DNA of 64,000 nt. It comes from JACADW01 sp963747985 (GTDB lineage Bacteria; Acidobacteriota; UBA6911). The stretch covers positions 124,001 to 188,000 of the forward strand of contig CAVVHG010000007.1 of the NCBI GenBank assembly GCA_963747985.1, in the 5' to 3' direction. The notes under the pieces were generated by a model. The model worked only from the letters and a program-made list of their open reading frames with translations. It had not been told where the DNA came from and searched no databases. How positions within the stretch are numbered: position 1 is the first letter of the stretch; every line of letters starts with the position of its first letter. Shown here piece by piece: positions 17,817 to 28,334 of the stretch. The translations under genes and the position numbers were made by a program.

Positions 17817-19547
17817 CTACGGCTGCTCCACCTTCAATATCTGGTCGGCACTGACCGAGGTCAATTTCTGTACAGTCCCGCCGGGCCACCGGATCTCGAT
17901 TTCGCGAATCTCTTTTTCCCGTCCCAGGCCGAAGTGCAGTCGCTTGTCGCTGGAGGACATGAAACCAACGCTCGTTGTCACATGGTTATAGAGCTTGCGC
18001 CCGGAACCGGTCACGAGCGTGACTGCCGCTCCAATCGCATCCCGGTTTATGTTCTTTCCGCGCAGGTCGATCTGGAGCCTATGATTCCCGTTACCCCCCG
18101 AATTCAACATGATGCGGGGTTTCTCGTTGAGGGAGGTGACCACCAGATCGAGAAAGCCGTCGTCGTTCAGGTCCCCGATCGCGGAACCACGCTGATAGCC
18201 CTTCCTGAGGAAGTCTTTGCCCAAGTTCTCCGAAACGTCCAGGAAGTCCTTCCCGGCTCGGTTTTGCCAAAGCGTGTCATGTTGTGCTGCGTTGTCGCCC
18301 AGGTAATCGACATCCCCGTTGGACGAGTAGATGTCTTTCCAGCCGTCGTTGTCATAGTCAATAAATGCGTTGCTCCACCCGGAAAAACGACGACTCAACT
18401 TTTCGATGTTTGCGGCGGGACTGGCGTACTCGAAATACTTTCCCGATTCGTTGCGGAAGAGCGCGAAAATCTGAGTCTGAAGGTTGCTGTACAGGATGTC
18501 CACCCAGCCGTCGTTGTCGAAGTCCTTGACGTCGCATCCCATACCGGAGACGATGGCCGCGTCTTCGTTATAGGCGACGCCATAGACCATTGCCGATTCT
18601 TCGAATCTTCCCTTGCTTTTGTTGACATAAAGGAAATTGGGCTCGGTGTCGTTGGCCACGAACACGTCCAGGAGTCCATCCTGGTTGAAATCTGCAATCC
18701 CGATTCCCATTCCTTTGCCGGACGATGAGGAGAAACCGGACTCTGCGGTCACGTTGCGAAACCTGCCGTTCCCCTCATTGTGGTAGAGGGAGTGGGGTAC
18801 CGGTTTGACGGTGCGCGGGCTGCAGTAGATCTCGGTCTTCTCGTCTCTGAGGCAGCGGGGGTCGGTCACCGGATCCCAGTAGGTGTATTGCGAAACGACC
18901 AGGTCCAACCGGCTGTCGTTGTCATAGTCAAACCATGCAGCGCAAACGCTCAACAGGAATGGAGGTTTGTCCGCCAAACCCGCCTCGCGGGTGACATTCG
19001 AAAAAGTGCCGTCGCCGTTGTTGTGGTAAAGAGCATTCACGCCTGCATCACATATGAAGAGATCCGTGAACCCGTCGTTGTCATAGTCGCCCGCAGCCAC
19101 GCCGAAACAGAAATCGAGGTCGGCACCGGCCAGATTCGCCTTCGCAGTCACATCCTGGAAGACTCCACCACCCTTGTTTTCGAGCAGGCAGTTGTAGAGA
19201 GAAGGATCGGTCTTCTTCAATTCCGGCAGCTTTGCGCCGTTGGTGAAAAAGATGTCCAGGCGCCCGTCATTGTTGTAATCGAGAAGGGCAATGCCCCCGC
19301 ACATCGGCTGGGGGAAGTACTTCCGCCCGGTAAAGTTGTTGTTCGAGGTGTAGCTGAACGGCAGACGGGAGGCGACGTCCGCGAATTGAATTCCTGAAGG
19401 CGTTGACTCCGCCTGTTGAGGTGCCGGGGCAGCGGGATTTTGCGAGGTTACAGGCCGAGGCGTGGCCAACACCATCAGCTGGAGGATGAGCAGGATCGCA
19501 CGCACCGAGCACCTTTTCGCGTTTTTGCGCAACATCTGTTCCGGCAT
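17817..19547 (-). CDS. Secreted FG-GAP/VCBS-repeat protein with ASPIC/UnbV domain (CRTAC1-like)
   Basis: A 576-residue exported protein. After a signal peptide (RAILLILQLMVLATPRPVTS) come many FG-GAP/VCBS repeats with the calcium-binding consensus D-x-D-x-D-G (LLDYNNDGRLDIFF, AGDYDNDGFTDLFI, WFDYDNDSRLDLVV, DFNQDGLLDVFVAND). The C-terminus is an ASPIC/UnbV domain (GAAVTLVTGSGRKLYNHVTT, then HFGLGREKEIREIEIRWPGG). These are predicted beta-propeller, calcium-binding cell-surface proteins, frequent in Acidobacteria beside TPR proteins and TonB receptors, as here. A paralogue lies at 34590. The start is ATG 19547 with AGGA four bases ahead. Confidence 0.9.
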   Translation of the reverse strand: MPEQMLRKNAKRCSVRAILLILQLMVLATPRPVTSQNPAAPAPQQAESTPSGIQFADVASRLPFSYTSNNNFTGRKYFPQPMCGGIALLDYNNDGRLDIFFTNGAKLPELKKTDPSLYNCLLENKGGGVFQDVTAKANLAGADLDFCFGVAAGDYDNDGFTDLFICDAGVNALYHNNGDGTFSNVTREAGLADKPPFLLSVCAAWFDYDNDSRLDLVVSQYTYWDPVTDPRCLRDEKTEIYCSPRTVKPVPHSLYHNEGNGRFRNVTAESGFSSSSGKGMGIGIADFNQDGLLDVFVANDTEPNFLYVNKSKGRFEESAMVYGVAYNEDAAIVSGMGCDVKDFDNDGWVDILYSNLQTQIFALFRNESGKYFEYASPAANIEKLSRRFSGWSNAFIDYDNDGWKDIYSSNGDVDYLGDNAAQHDTLWQNRAGKDFLDVSENLGKDFLRKGYQRGSAIGDLNDDGFLDLVVTSLNEKPRIMLNSGGNGNHRLQIDLRGKNINRDAIGAAVTLVTGSGRKLYNHVTTSVGFMSSSDKRLHFGLGREKEIREIEIRWPGGTVQKLTSVSADQILKVEQP

Positions 19548-19973
19548 TCAGTCCTGAAAAACTCATATTCTTTGCTCGAAGCGGCAATGTCAAGCCGGGC
19601 CGCGAAATCGGGGACAGTCACCTCTTTTCGCCCTGAAGGTCCCGTCTTATGCGCGGGCCGGGTAGCGAAAGAAGGCGACTGTCCCCCATTTCGCCTTGTT
19701 CCATCTCTGATCTCAGGATTGAAATGCGGGTCAACGGCCGCTGAACCCAGGAGGCAGCATATGAAGCGCGATGCGCGTGGCGCTGCAGCCCGGGGCAAAT
19801 CAAATCAAGGTTCGCGTTGCGAACCTGATCAACAACAGCTACGGCGGATCTTCAGGACTCCGGCCTGCTCGGCCCCGTCCGCATACTCCGGGTTCGCGAA
19901 TCCGCTGACCTGCATTTCGAGAATGGGGCTACGAGTCTGCGAAGGGCCCGCCGCGTCCTATCCTGCGCGCACG
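19548..19973. other. 426-bp gap holding an inverted repeat
   Basis: No gene is supported here. The left part contains the GGGGACAGTC-type inverted repeat listed separately; the right part contains only short frames without protein character. The gap makes read-through from the TPR genes into the CRTAC1-like gene less certain. Confidence 0.5.
19601..19694. repeat. GGGGACAGTC-type inverted repeat
   Basis: The left arm CGAAATCGGGGACAGTC continuing to CTCTTTTCGCC faces the right arm GCGAAAGAAGGCGACTGTCC ending CCCATTTCG. About 28 bases per arm pair with few mismatches around a 35-base spacer. The form is that of a non-autonomous, REP-like dispersed element; no coding sequence is inside. Confidence 0.6.
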
Positions 19974-21551
19974 TCATCGTTCTCGACGAGGTGGCGTGGG
20001 TTCTTTCCCTGAGGTAGCAGGTTGCAGCTTCTGGAAGATCAGCATCTCCTGTTCCGCATCCCGGGTTCTGCCCAGCGCCCTGTACGCTCGTGCCGAAACA
20101 AAATGCACCTGCGCGTTATTGGCGTCAAGTCTTGCCGCCTGTTCCAGGTGCGGAAGGGCTTCTGTAGCGCGCTGGCTCTTCACCAAAAGGCTTCCCAGCT
20201 CAAACTGAGCAGTTGCCTGCGAAGCGTCCAGCTGGATTGCCCTGCGGAGCAACTGCTCGGCTCTGGCCTCCGCCCCAGGGATTTCGCCGGATGCCCAGGG
20301 AAGAAGCAGAACTTTCCCATATTCTGCATAGAAGCGGGCATCGCGGGGGAAGAGCTTCAGCCCCTTTTCAAAACTTGCCACTGCATCCTTGTTTTCGAGC
20401 AGGTTGGTCTGAGCAAGAGCCAGCCCCAGCAAGGCCTCCGGAGAGCGGCGATTCAGCCGGACAGCCTGCTTGTACGATTGCACGGAGCGTGCATGCAACC
20501 CCTGCCTGGATTCCAGTTCTCCCTTGAGTTCAAACAGAAGGCTGGAACCGGGATGCCTTTTTGCCCCGCTTGTGACTGCCTCGAGTCCCTTGTCGAGACT
20601 GTTGTCTTTCAGACAGAGTCTGCCGAGATCGATAAAGTTGGCAGGTTCCTCGGGAAACCTGTCGATGGCATAAAAAAGGATCTTCTTCGCCGTCTCCTCG
20701 TCGCCTTCCTTCAGGTAGCACCAGGCCAGCAGGTTCACGACGGACCCGTTGGATTCCGGTGAGTTGGCGATTGGCTCCAGAAGCATCCTGCTTTCGTTGA
20801 ACCGCCCGGTCTCGTAACGGATCCGGGCCAACTGGTAATCGACAAGAAACGGTTTTGGATGGGTTGCCTGAATTGAAATGAAAAGCCGCTCAGCCGTCGG
20901 CCAGTCTTTCGCCTCAAGCGCCATCTGTCCGCCCAGGTAGACGGCAGCCGGGTCGGACGAGGAATCCTTCAACTGGTCCAGCTGGCCGCGGGCTTTTTCC
21001 TTCTGCCCGGTGCGGTAGTAGGAACGAACCAGCGCGGCCATGCAGTCCGGTTGTTGCCGCGCGAGTTCCGGGACCTGTTCCAGGGAGGCAATGGCGCGCC
21101 GGTAATCCTGAGCGTGTTCCCAGGCAAGTCCCAGCATCAGGGTCGACTGCCGGTCGCCCGGCTTGGACTGGAGGACTGACTGGAGATTCTTGATCGCTGC
21201 GGAGGTCCGGCCAAGCTGGAGCTGGTTGGCCGCCAGGCTCCGGCGCAGATCCGGGTCGGCGGGATCCAGTTGCACCGCCTTCTCAAAGAAGGTGCTGGAT
21301 TCCTCCAGGCGTCCCTGCATGCCCAGCACGCCTCCGAGCATAGCAAGCGCCGGAACATCATTCGGTGCCAGAGCGACCGCCCTTCTCAGATCGACCTCCG
21401 CCGATTTTGGGTCGCCGCCTTGAATGCGGCCGGCCGCCGAACGCAACAATTCCTCAACTTCGGGCGAAACGATTCCTTGTGCCCGGACAACTGCATGCCC
21501 GGAAAACAGGATGAAGATCAGGCCCAGTTGTAACAGCTGCTTCATGAGCAT
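19974..21551 (-). CDS. Exported tetratricopeptide-repeat protein
   Basis: A 525-residue TPR protein. The start chosen is the ATG at 21551, seven bases after the stop of the upstream TPR gene; a second Met two codons on is also possible. The earlier in-frame start would lie inside the upstream gene. The signal peptide is KQLLQLGLIFILFSGHAVVRA. The remainder is helical TPR repeats with the usual Pro-containing turns (LAPNDVPALAMLGGVLGMQG, QLDPADPDLRRSLAANQLQL, RHPGSSLLFELKGELESRQG). TPRs mediate protein contacts, here in the periplasm. It is probably translated together with the larger TPR gene upstream, and it precedes a CRTAC1-like protein with which such TPR proteins commonly occur. Confidence 0.85.
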   Translation of the reverse strand: MLMKQLLQLGLIFILFSGHAVVRAQGIVSPEVEELLRSAAGRIQGGDPKSAEVDLRRAVALAPNDVPALAMLGGVLGMQGRLEESSTFFEKAVQLDPADPDLRRSLAANQLQLGRTSAAIKNLQSVLQSKPGDRQSTLMLGLAWEHAQDYRRAIASLEQVPELARQQPDCMAALVRSYYRTGQKEKARGQLDQLKDSSSDPAAVYLGGQMALEAKDWPTAERLFISIQATHPKPFLVDYQLARIRYETGRFNESRMLLEPIANSPESNGSVVNLLAWCYLKEGDEETAKKILFYAIDRFPEEPANFIDLGRLCLKDNSLDKGLEAVTSGAKRHPGSSLLFELKGELESRQGLHARSVQSYKQAVRLNRRSPEALLGLALAQTNLLENKDAVASFEKGLKLFPRDARFYAEYGKVLLLPWASGEIPGAEARAEQLLRRAIQLDASQATAQFELGSLLVKSQRATEALPHLEQAARLDANNAQVHFVSARAYRALGRTRDAEQEMLIFQKLQPATSGKEPTPPRRER

Positions 21552-21558
21552 GTGGCGA

Positions 21559-24301
21559 TCAATGTTCGGGTGGAGCGGCGGATCCTTCCACTCCGGCGAC
21601 TGCGGGTTTGCGGACCGAGAAGAGCAGGTCCTGCATCGATGGTGGAGTCTGTGTCCCCGGAGGGAAAAGCTTGTTGAGTCGCTGCACCTCGGCCAGTTCA
21701 ATCCGCTGTTTCTCTCCTTCACCCGTGACCCTGTAGAGATTGGCCAGGAGCCAGTGTGCATCAGCCATCTCCGGATAGAGCCGGATAGCCTCCTGCAGGT
21801 GTGAAAGAGCAGCAGGGAAATTCTTCATGGCAAGCGCGATCTTCCCCGCTTGCGCCTGCATGTACGGATCGGTGGGATCAAGCTTCAGCCCGGTTGAGAC
21901 GGTCTTGTACGCAGTCTCGTAATCATTCGGCGTGAGGTCGCTGATTGCCAGGGTGAGGTGATAATAGGCAGACGGATCGGTGGATCCGAGGGCGATGGCG
22001 GTTTCCAGCAACTGTTTTGCCTCGGCCGCCTTGTGCTGGCTCTGCAGAACTATGCCGTGAATCACATATGGCAAAGACCATTCCGGCCACTGCGCCTGAA
22101 TCCTGACAAGCTTCTGGGTTGCTTCGTAAGTCTGATTGCTCATCTCCAGGACGACGGCCTGGGCAACAGCCAACTCGGGTGAACCAGGCACATTTTTTTC
22201 CGCCTGCGCCAGGAGTTTCAGCGCCTCGTCGTTTTGCTTGTGCTTGATCAGGAAAGAGCAGGCCTGAAGGTACAGTTCCGCGTGGGTGGGTGCGGCACGC
22301 AGGGCTTCATTCAGCGCCTGCACTGACTCCGAAAACCGGTTCAACTCATCCAGCAGCTGCGCCCTCAGCAGGTAATAGTCTCCGCTTCGCCTGGAACCCG
22401 GTACCTGATCGAGCTTAGCCAGAGCCTCCTCGGCTCCAACAGTGTGAAATGTGGCCACCACGTAATCCAGCGAAAGATCCTCGGGAGCGCCCTGCTGACG
22501 GAGTGCTGTCTCGAGGAGCGGCAGAGCCTCCGAGTAACGGTCGAAAGCAAGGAGCACCTTGGCGGCGCGGGCCAGAATCGTGGGGTCCTGGGACAGTTTG
22601 GAGACCTCTTCGATCAAAGCCAGTGCATCGGACGGCTTGTCTTGTCTGAAGTAGAATTCTGCAAGTGTGATCCGCAGCCCTAAATCCCTGGGGCGTTGTT
22701 CGATCGACTGCCTCAGCGTGACCATGCTGCGGGCCTGCTGTTCCTCCGGAGGAAGGCTCAGGAAATCAAACAGTCCCGGCTGCGGCACCCTTCTATCCTT
22801 CGCGCCTCCCAACTCCTGGAATCGGCGCAGCGCTTCCGTTACTTCCTGCGTGCGCCCCAGGGCCCGCAGCGCGCGGCTGAGCTGGAAATAGAGATTCCCG
22901 TCCGACGGATCCTTACTGATGGCCTTTTGCAGATAGTCGACGGCAGCCTGCGGCTCGCCGACCTTCAGGAGCGCCCGGCCCATTTGATCCAGGGCCTGCA
23001 CATTCCCGGGATCGACGCTCAGGTAAGCCTTCAAATCGGCCACAGCCTCAGCGGGTTGATTCAGCTGGAGGTAGAGTAGACCGCGGGCATAGCGAGCCTC
23101 GTGGAAGTCAGGTTTCAGGGCCAGCACCTTATTGATCAGTTCCAGCGATTGCTCCTTATTCTCAGGGGATTGGGCGGCGGCCAGCTTGTAGTATCCTACC
23201 GGGTCCTTGGGATGCCGGCTGACGTACCACTCCAACTCCTTGACCCCTTCCTTCATCCAGAAGCTCCGGGCCAGTGCGAAACCTCTCTCTCTCCGGGCGA
23301 TGTCATCGTCCGGCTTCAGCTTCAGGTATTTTTCGTAGGCAGTTACGGTATCAGCGTAATAGCCGGCGTTGTAGGAGGCCTGCGCCATGAGCAGAAGAAT
23401 GTCGGCCCGATCGGGCGCCAACCGGTTCGCGCGGACCAGGACCGGGAGGGCGTTCGAGTCCTTACCCGTGAGCATGAAGGCGCGGCCAAAGCCGACCAGG
23501 CAGTCGATGTCGTCAGGCCGGATCTGCAGTGCCCGCTGAAACACTTCGATCGCCCGCTCCAGGTGACCAGCCTTCAGGGCGGACATGGCGAGGTTGTAGA
23601 GGATGTCAAAATTGACCGGATCGGCCTGCAATACGGAAGTGAAGGCATCCTCCGCTTCGAGCGAATCTTTCCATCGCCACATAAGCCATTGCCAGCGCGA
23701 ATCGGTAGCGGATGTCGGAGGTTGCTTCGGTCTCGAGGCCGCGCAGCATGCCCTCGGCCTCTGCCTTCTCCCCGCTCCCCCACAGGGCGCGCAGGCGGAG
23801 GAGGCGTACGGGAAATGCCTCCTGCTCGGGTTCAGGAAGCCGGGCCAGACACCGCAGGGAAAATGCATATTCCTTACGGTCAAGTGCCAGTTGTGCGGCC
23901 TGCAGGTTTGCGTTCACGTGCGCGGGGTCCAGATTCAGAACCTTCCTGAAGGTGCGATAGGCGCTCTCGGCGTCCCCCCGTGCCAGATAGTGATTCCCGA
24001 GATTATTCAGGAGCGACGCCGAGTTCGGGGCCAGTTTGACGGCCTTGAGATAGGCTGACTCCGCCTCCTTGTAGCGATTCTGCGAGTCAAGAACAACTCC
24101 GAGGAGGCTCAGGGCGTGGAGATCGTCGGGCGATGACTGGAGTATTCCGCGCAAGGCCTTTTCGGCCTCGGCCAGCCTCCCCTGTTCGATTGCCGATGTG
24201 ATGGAGGCAAATGGGTCACGCCTGCTCTGGGTCTGAGCGGGAGCGATTGAAGCGAGCCCCAGCAACAGCAGGATCACCGGCAGCGGATCGTGGAATCTCA
24301 T
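21559..24301 (-). pseudogene. Large exported TPR protein, split by one +1 frameshift near 23659
   Basis: The gene begins at ATG 24301 (signal peptide MRFHDPLPVILLLLGLASIA) and carries on in frame to about 23660. There the protein reads AMAYVAMERFA and then turns to nonsense. One base over, the text resumes as EAEDAFTSVLQADP and runs to 21559. Removing one base at about 23659 (G on the plus strand) joins them as RFAEAEDAF and gives 913 residues, almost all TPR repeats (for example LQIRPDDIDCLVGFGRAFML). The total length is exactly 3n+1, as a single insertion predicts. It could be a real inactivating mutation or a sequence error. It heads the TPR/TPR operon and is divergent from a TonB receptor gene. 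Confidence 0.85.
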
Positions 24302-24507
24302 GCCGTTAGGATATGAAGTGTCGGCCGCAAAAACAAGCGGTGTGGCGTGGCCGGAATCCCGTATTTTTTTGTTTTGATCTTTTGGCCATTTAGTCCTACG
24401 CTGAAACGCGTAGACGTAACCTTTCCTCTTTCTGCAGGTGTTCTAGATATGCTGTTCGTCAGAGCAGCTCTTCATGACCATTCATCTGTAACAGTCAGGA
24501 GGTATGC
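24302..24507. promoter_or_regulatory. Divergent promoter region between TPR operon and TonB receptor
   Basis: This 206-base, AT-richer segment separates two divergent genes and must serve both. A weak sigma-70-like match toward the receptor is TTGATC at 24374-24379 and TACGCT at 24397-24402 with a 17-base spacer. The receptor start at 24508 is preceded by a strong AGGAGG. The promoter boxes are tentative. Confidence 0.35.
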
Positions 24508-27500
24508 ATGAAATTCTTAATCAGAGGAAAGCCCCGGGTGATTCTCTCGCTGGCGCTGCTTTTTGTCGTGACGGCGGTGTCCGGCTCTCTCTGGGCTCAG
24601 GTTTACAGCGGTTCGCTCACGGGAATTATCACCGATCCTTCAGGAGCAGTAATACCCGGAGCCAAAGTTACCCTGACCGATGTCGACAAGCATTTCGAAT
24701 ACACGGCCGTCACGGACAGCGTGGGACGCTACCTGATCCGCTCGCTTCCACCCAGCACCTACGACCTGAAGGTGGAAGCTCCCGGCTTCACTACGGCGGT
24801 TCAGAACGGCATCATCCTGGGCGTGAACCAGAACGGCAGCGTGAATGTGGCCATGCAGGTAGGCACAAGCGCGACCGTCGTCGAAGTCTCCGCGACTTCG
24901 GCAGCCTTGCTGGCCACGCAGGACGCCTCCACGGGCCAGGAGCTCGATCGGAGGCTGATCAACGACTTACCACTCCTGGGACGCGGGGTGTTCGATCTGG
25001 CTACACTCTCGCCCGGAATGGCGCCGGCCGCTGGCTTTACAGGTGGCTCGATCAACTTCATCTCCAACGGCAGCCGCAATTCGACGGCCGATATCCTGCT
25101 GGATGGCGCCAGCGCCACCAGCTTTGAGCAGAACAGCGGCATTTTGGAGCCGCTCTACACACCATCGGTGGACTCGGTGCAGGAATTCAAAGTACAGCAG
25201 TCCAATTTCAGTGCGGAGATCGGCTTCAGCGGCTCTACGATCATCAACATGGTCACCCGCTCCGGCACCAATGAATTCCACGGCAGCGGCTGGTGGTTCT
25301 TCCGCGACAAGAGCCTGAACTGCAAACAACTGGTACAACAACGCCGCCGGCGTTCCCCTGGCAAACCGCCGCTACAATCTCTTCGGCGGCACGGTGGGCG
25401 GGCCGATCATAAAGGACAAGACCTTCTTCTTCTTCAACTATGAAGGGAACCGCAACACCAGCGCCGGCACGTACCGCTTCGGCGTACCGAGCGAGGCCGA
25501 GCGAAAAGGCGATTTCAGTGAGCTTTGCGCCGAAGGATTCGATGCCTCAGGCCAGTGCCTGGGGGACGGACAGCTCTGGGATCCCTACTCCGGAGTTTAC
25601 GACGAAAATGTCGGCGGGGCTGTGAAATCCCGTTTCATACCCTTCAATCGTATGGACCAGTACGAGAGCCCCGGAAATCCTACACTCGACGGGACCATCT
25701 ACCAGGTCCGGCCCGGTGTCGGCAACCTGATCGACCCTGTGGCAGCCAAGATGATCACCTACTTCCCGCTGCCAAACCTGAACGTCGGACAAGCCAACTA
25801 TAACAGGTACAACAACTTCCTGAAGGCAGCGTCGAATAAAGGAAGGGACGATCTGTGGGACGTCAAGGTCGATCACAGCTTCAATGACAAGAATCGCCTC
25901 AGTGCCCAGCTTCGCCCACGGCAGCTCCTTTTATACACCGGCTAACATTTTTGGAAACCCGCTGGATCCCGTCGCACAGGCTCCCTATCCCAGTGACAAC
26001 TATTTGTTTTCAACGAACTACGTTCGAACGCTCAGTCCTACTTCAGTTGCGACTATCACATTCGGGTTCACTCGTAGCTATGTTTACTCCAAGGACATAG
26101 CCAATGCGTACCCTGACTATGATCCGGTGAAGGATCTGGGGTTTCCGGAATACATAAAAACCTCAGGGATCAAGTCCACCCCATCCATGGCCATGGACAT
26201 GTACGCCACGTCGGGCAATGGCAACATCGGGTCTATCCCTTGGGGCATCTACCGGTCGGCGCCGGAGACCTTCCACCTGGCAGGCAGCTGGAGCCGGATT
26301 TCCGGGCGCCACGATCTGAAAATCGGCGGCGAAGGGCGGATGAACAGGCAGAACATGGGACAGCCCGGCGAGCCGGCAGGTACATTCTGGTTTGACCAGA
26401 ACACTACCTCGCAAGAACCCTGGAGTCAGGGCGATTCGATGGCCAGCTTCCTGACCGGGCTGGGTGGAGAGAGCGGATGGGGAGAGTATGAAATCCCCAT
26501 GTGGCCTGCCACCCAGAGCTTCCGTTTTGCGGCGTATGTCCAGGATAACTGGAAGGCCACCAGCAAGCTGACTTTAAACCTCGGCCTGCGCTATGACCTG
26601 GAAGCGCCACGCACCGAACGCTTCAACCGCATGAGCTACGTCGACCCGAACGCCCCATTTCCAGCCGAGGTGCCCGGAATGACGAACCTGACGGGCGTGT
26701 TGAAGTTTGTGAGTCCCGAGAAACGACACAATTATGGTTATGACAAGAACAATTGGGGTCCTCGCTTTGGTCTCGCCTATGAGCTGACTCCAAAGACCGT
26801 GCTGCGCGGCGGCTACGGCATCTTCTATCAGATCACTACGCGTGGCGCCGCAGGGGTTGGGGCCTACGGCTTCCAGGGATTCGACCGATACACCCCCTGG
26901 ATAACAACGTACCAATACGATGGCGCAACTCCCGGTGCTCGGGTGAGCAACCCGTACCCTGATGGCGTCCTGCTTCCACTTGGATCCTCGCTGGGAGATC
27001 TGACCTACTTCGGTGATGGCATCAAGGGACCGATTCTCGGACAGGATGCCACGCCCTATGAACAGACCTGGACCCTTGGGATCCAGCATCAACTGCCCGG
27101 GAACATCGTCATCGATGCCAATTACGTGGGCAAGAAGGGGACCAAGCTCTATTTTGGCGGAGCAGAGGGACTCCAATACCTGGGGCCGGAAATCGAGACG
27201 TACAGTGCGGACCAGATTGCAGGTTTGAAGACCTACGTACCTAACCCCTTCTATGGAATTGCCCCCTCGTATTCCTCGCTGGGCGGTGCTCCTGAAGTTG
27301 CAGCGGCCGATTTGCTGGTTCCGCATCCGCAGTTCAGCGGCGTGTCGGGGATTTCCCCACCGATAGCCAACTCGATCTACCATGCCTTCCAGCTGAAGGT
27401 TGAGAAAAGGTATTCCAATGGGCTCCAGTTTCTGGGCACCTACACCTTCAGCAAGTCCATTGACAATGCCTCCGTAACGCACGGTGGACTCACCTGGTTG

Positions 27501-28128
27501 GGCGGCAGAACCAGTCTGCAGGATCCTAACAGGCACTATCTGGAACGGTCGCTCTCGGACTGGGACATGCCGCACGCGGTGGGACTCTCGTATGTCTACG
27601 ATCTCCCGTTCGGGAGGAGCAGGGCAATCGGGAAGAACTGGAATCCGTGGGTGGATGCTGTTCTGGGGGGATGGAAGACCAACGGGATCTGGAGGTTCTC
27701 CTCCGGTCAACCGCTACCCTCTGGGCCTGAACGGGGGAACAAGCCTCCCGACCTATGGCGGCCAGCGGCCGAATCTGAACGGGAAACTCGAGCGGAATAC
27801 CGGGCCAGACTGGCGTGACAGGTATTTCACCAACCCCGATGTCGTGAGCACGCCGGAGCCCAACACGCTCGGCACCGCGCCGCGCAACATGGGCAACGTA
27901 AGGTCGCCCGGCGTGAACACGGCCAACCTGTCAGTCCTGAAGGAGTTCTACATGAACAAGGTCAGGGAAGGGACGCACCTGGAATTCCGGGCCGAGTTCT
28001 TCAATGCCTTCAACCATCCGCAATTCGGCCCTCCGGACACGTCCTGGGAGGGCGGGAATTTCGGTGTAGTTACATACCAGCAGAACGATCCGCGCGAAAT
28101 TCAGTTGGCGTTGAAGTTCTACTGGTGA
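24508..28128 (+). pseudogene. Oar-like TonB-dependent receptor with three +1 frameshifts
   Basis: It starts at ATG 24508 (AGGAGG ahead) with a signal peptide. A carboxypeptidase-regulatory-like beta domain follows (VYSGSLTGIITDPSGAVIPG), then a plug (LPLLGRGVFDLATLSPG, GSTIINMVTRSGTNEFHG) and a long barrel ending REIQLALKFYW. The frame breaks three times. At 25321 an extra T precedes GCAAACAACTGG; at about 25904-25908 the frame moves before FAHGSSFYTPANIF; at 27717-27719 an extra C disrupts SSGQPLPLGLNGG. Each is a net +1; removing the three gives 1205 residues, matching the paralogue at 30663-34308. It is a decayed or mis-sequenced outer-membrane receptor for large substrates. Confidence 0.88.
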
Positions 28129-28183
28129 TGTTTCCGCGCTCGCTTCCAGGCAGGCTGTTTCCTGAGTGAGCGCACGCAGATTG

Positions 28184-28223
28184 CCGGGGGCGTCGGTCAG
28201 TCCGGCCTGGCGCCCCCGGTTTT
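28184..28223. terminator. Likely bidirectional intrinsic terminator
   Basis: A perfect 9-base stem, CCGGGGGCG at 28184-28192 and CGCCCCCGG at 28211-28219, encloses an 18-base loop and is followed by TTTTCG. It lies 55 bases after the receptor stop and 110 bases after the stop of the opposing sulfatase-TPR gene. It probably ends the plus-strand receptor transcript. Confidence 0.7.
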
Positions 28224-28334
28224 CGTTTGTGGGAGTGGATCTGCGCCGCCGGCGCCGCACGCTATCCTTCAACGCGCCCACTCATTCCGGCCAACTGCTC
28301 ACAGATGGCTAATGCGACGCCGCAGGGCCGAAGC

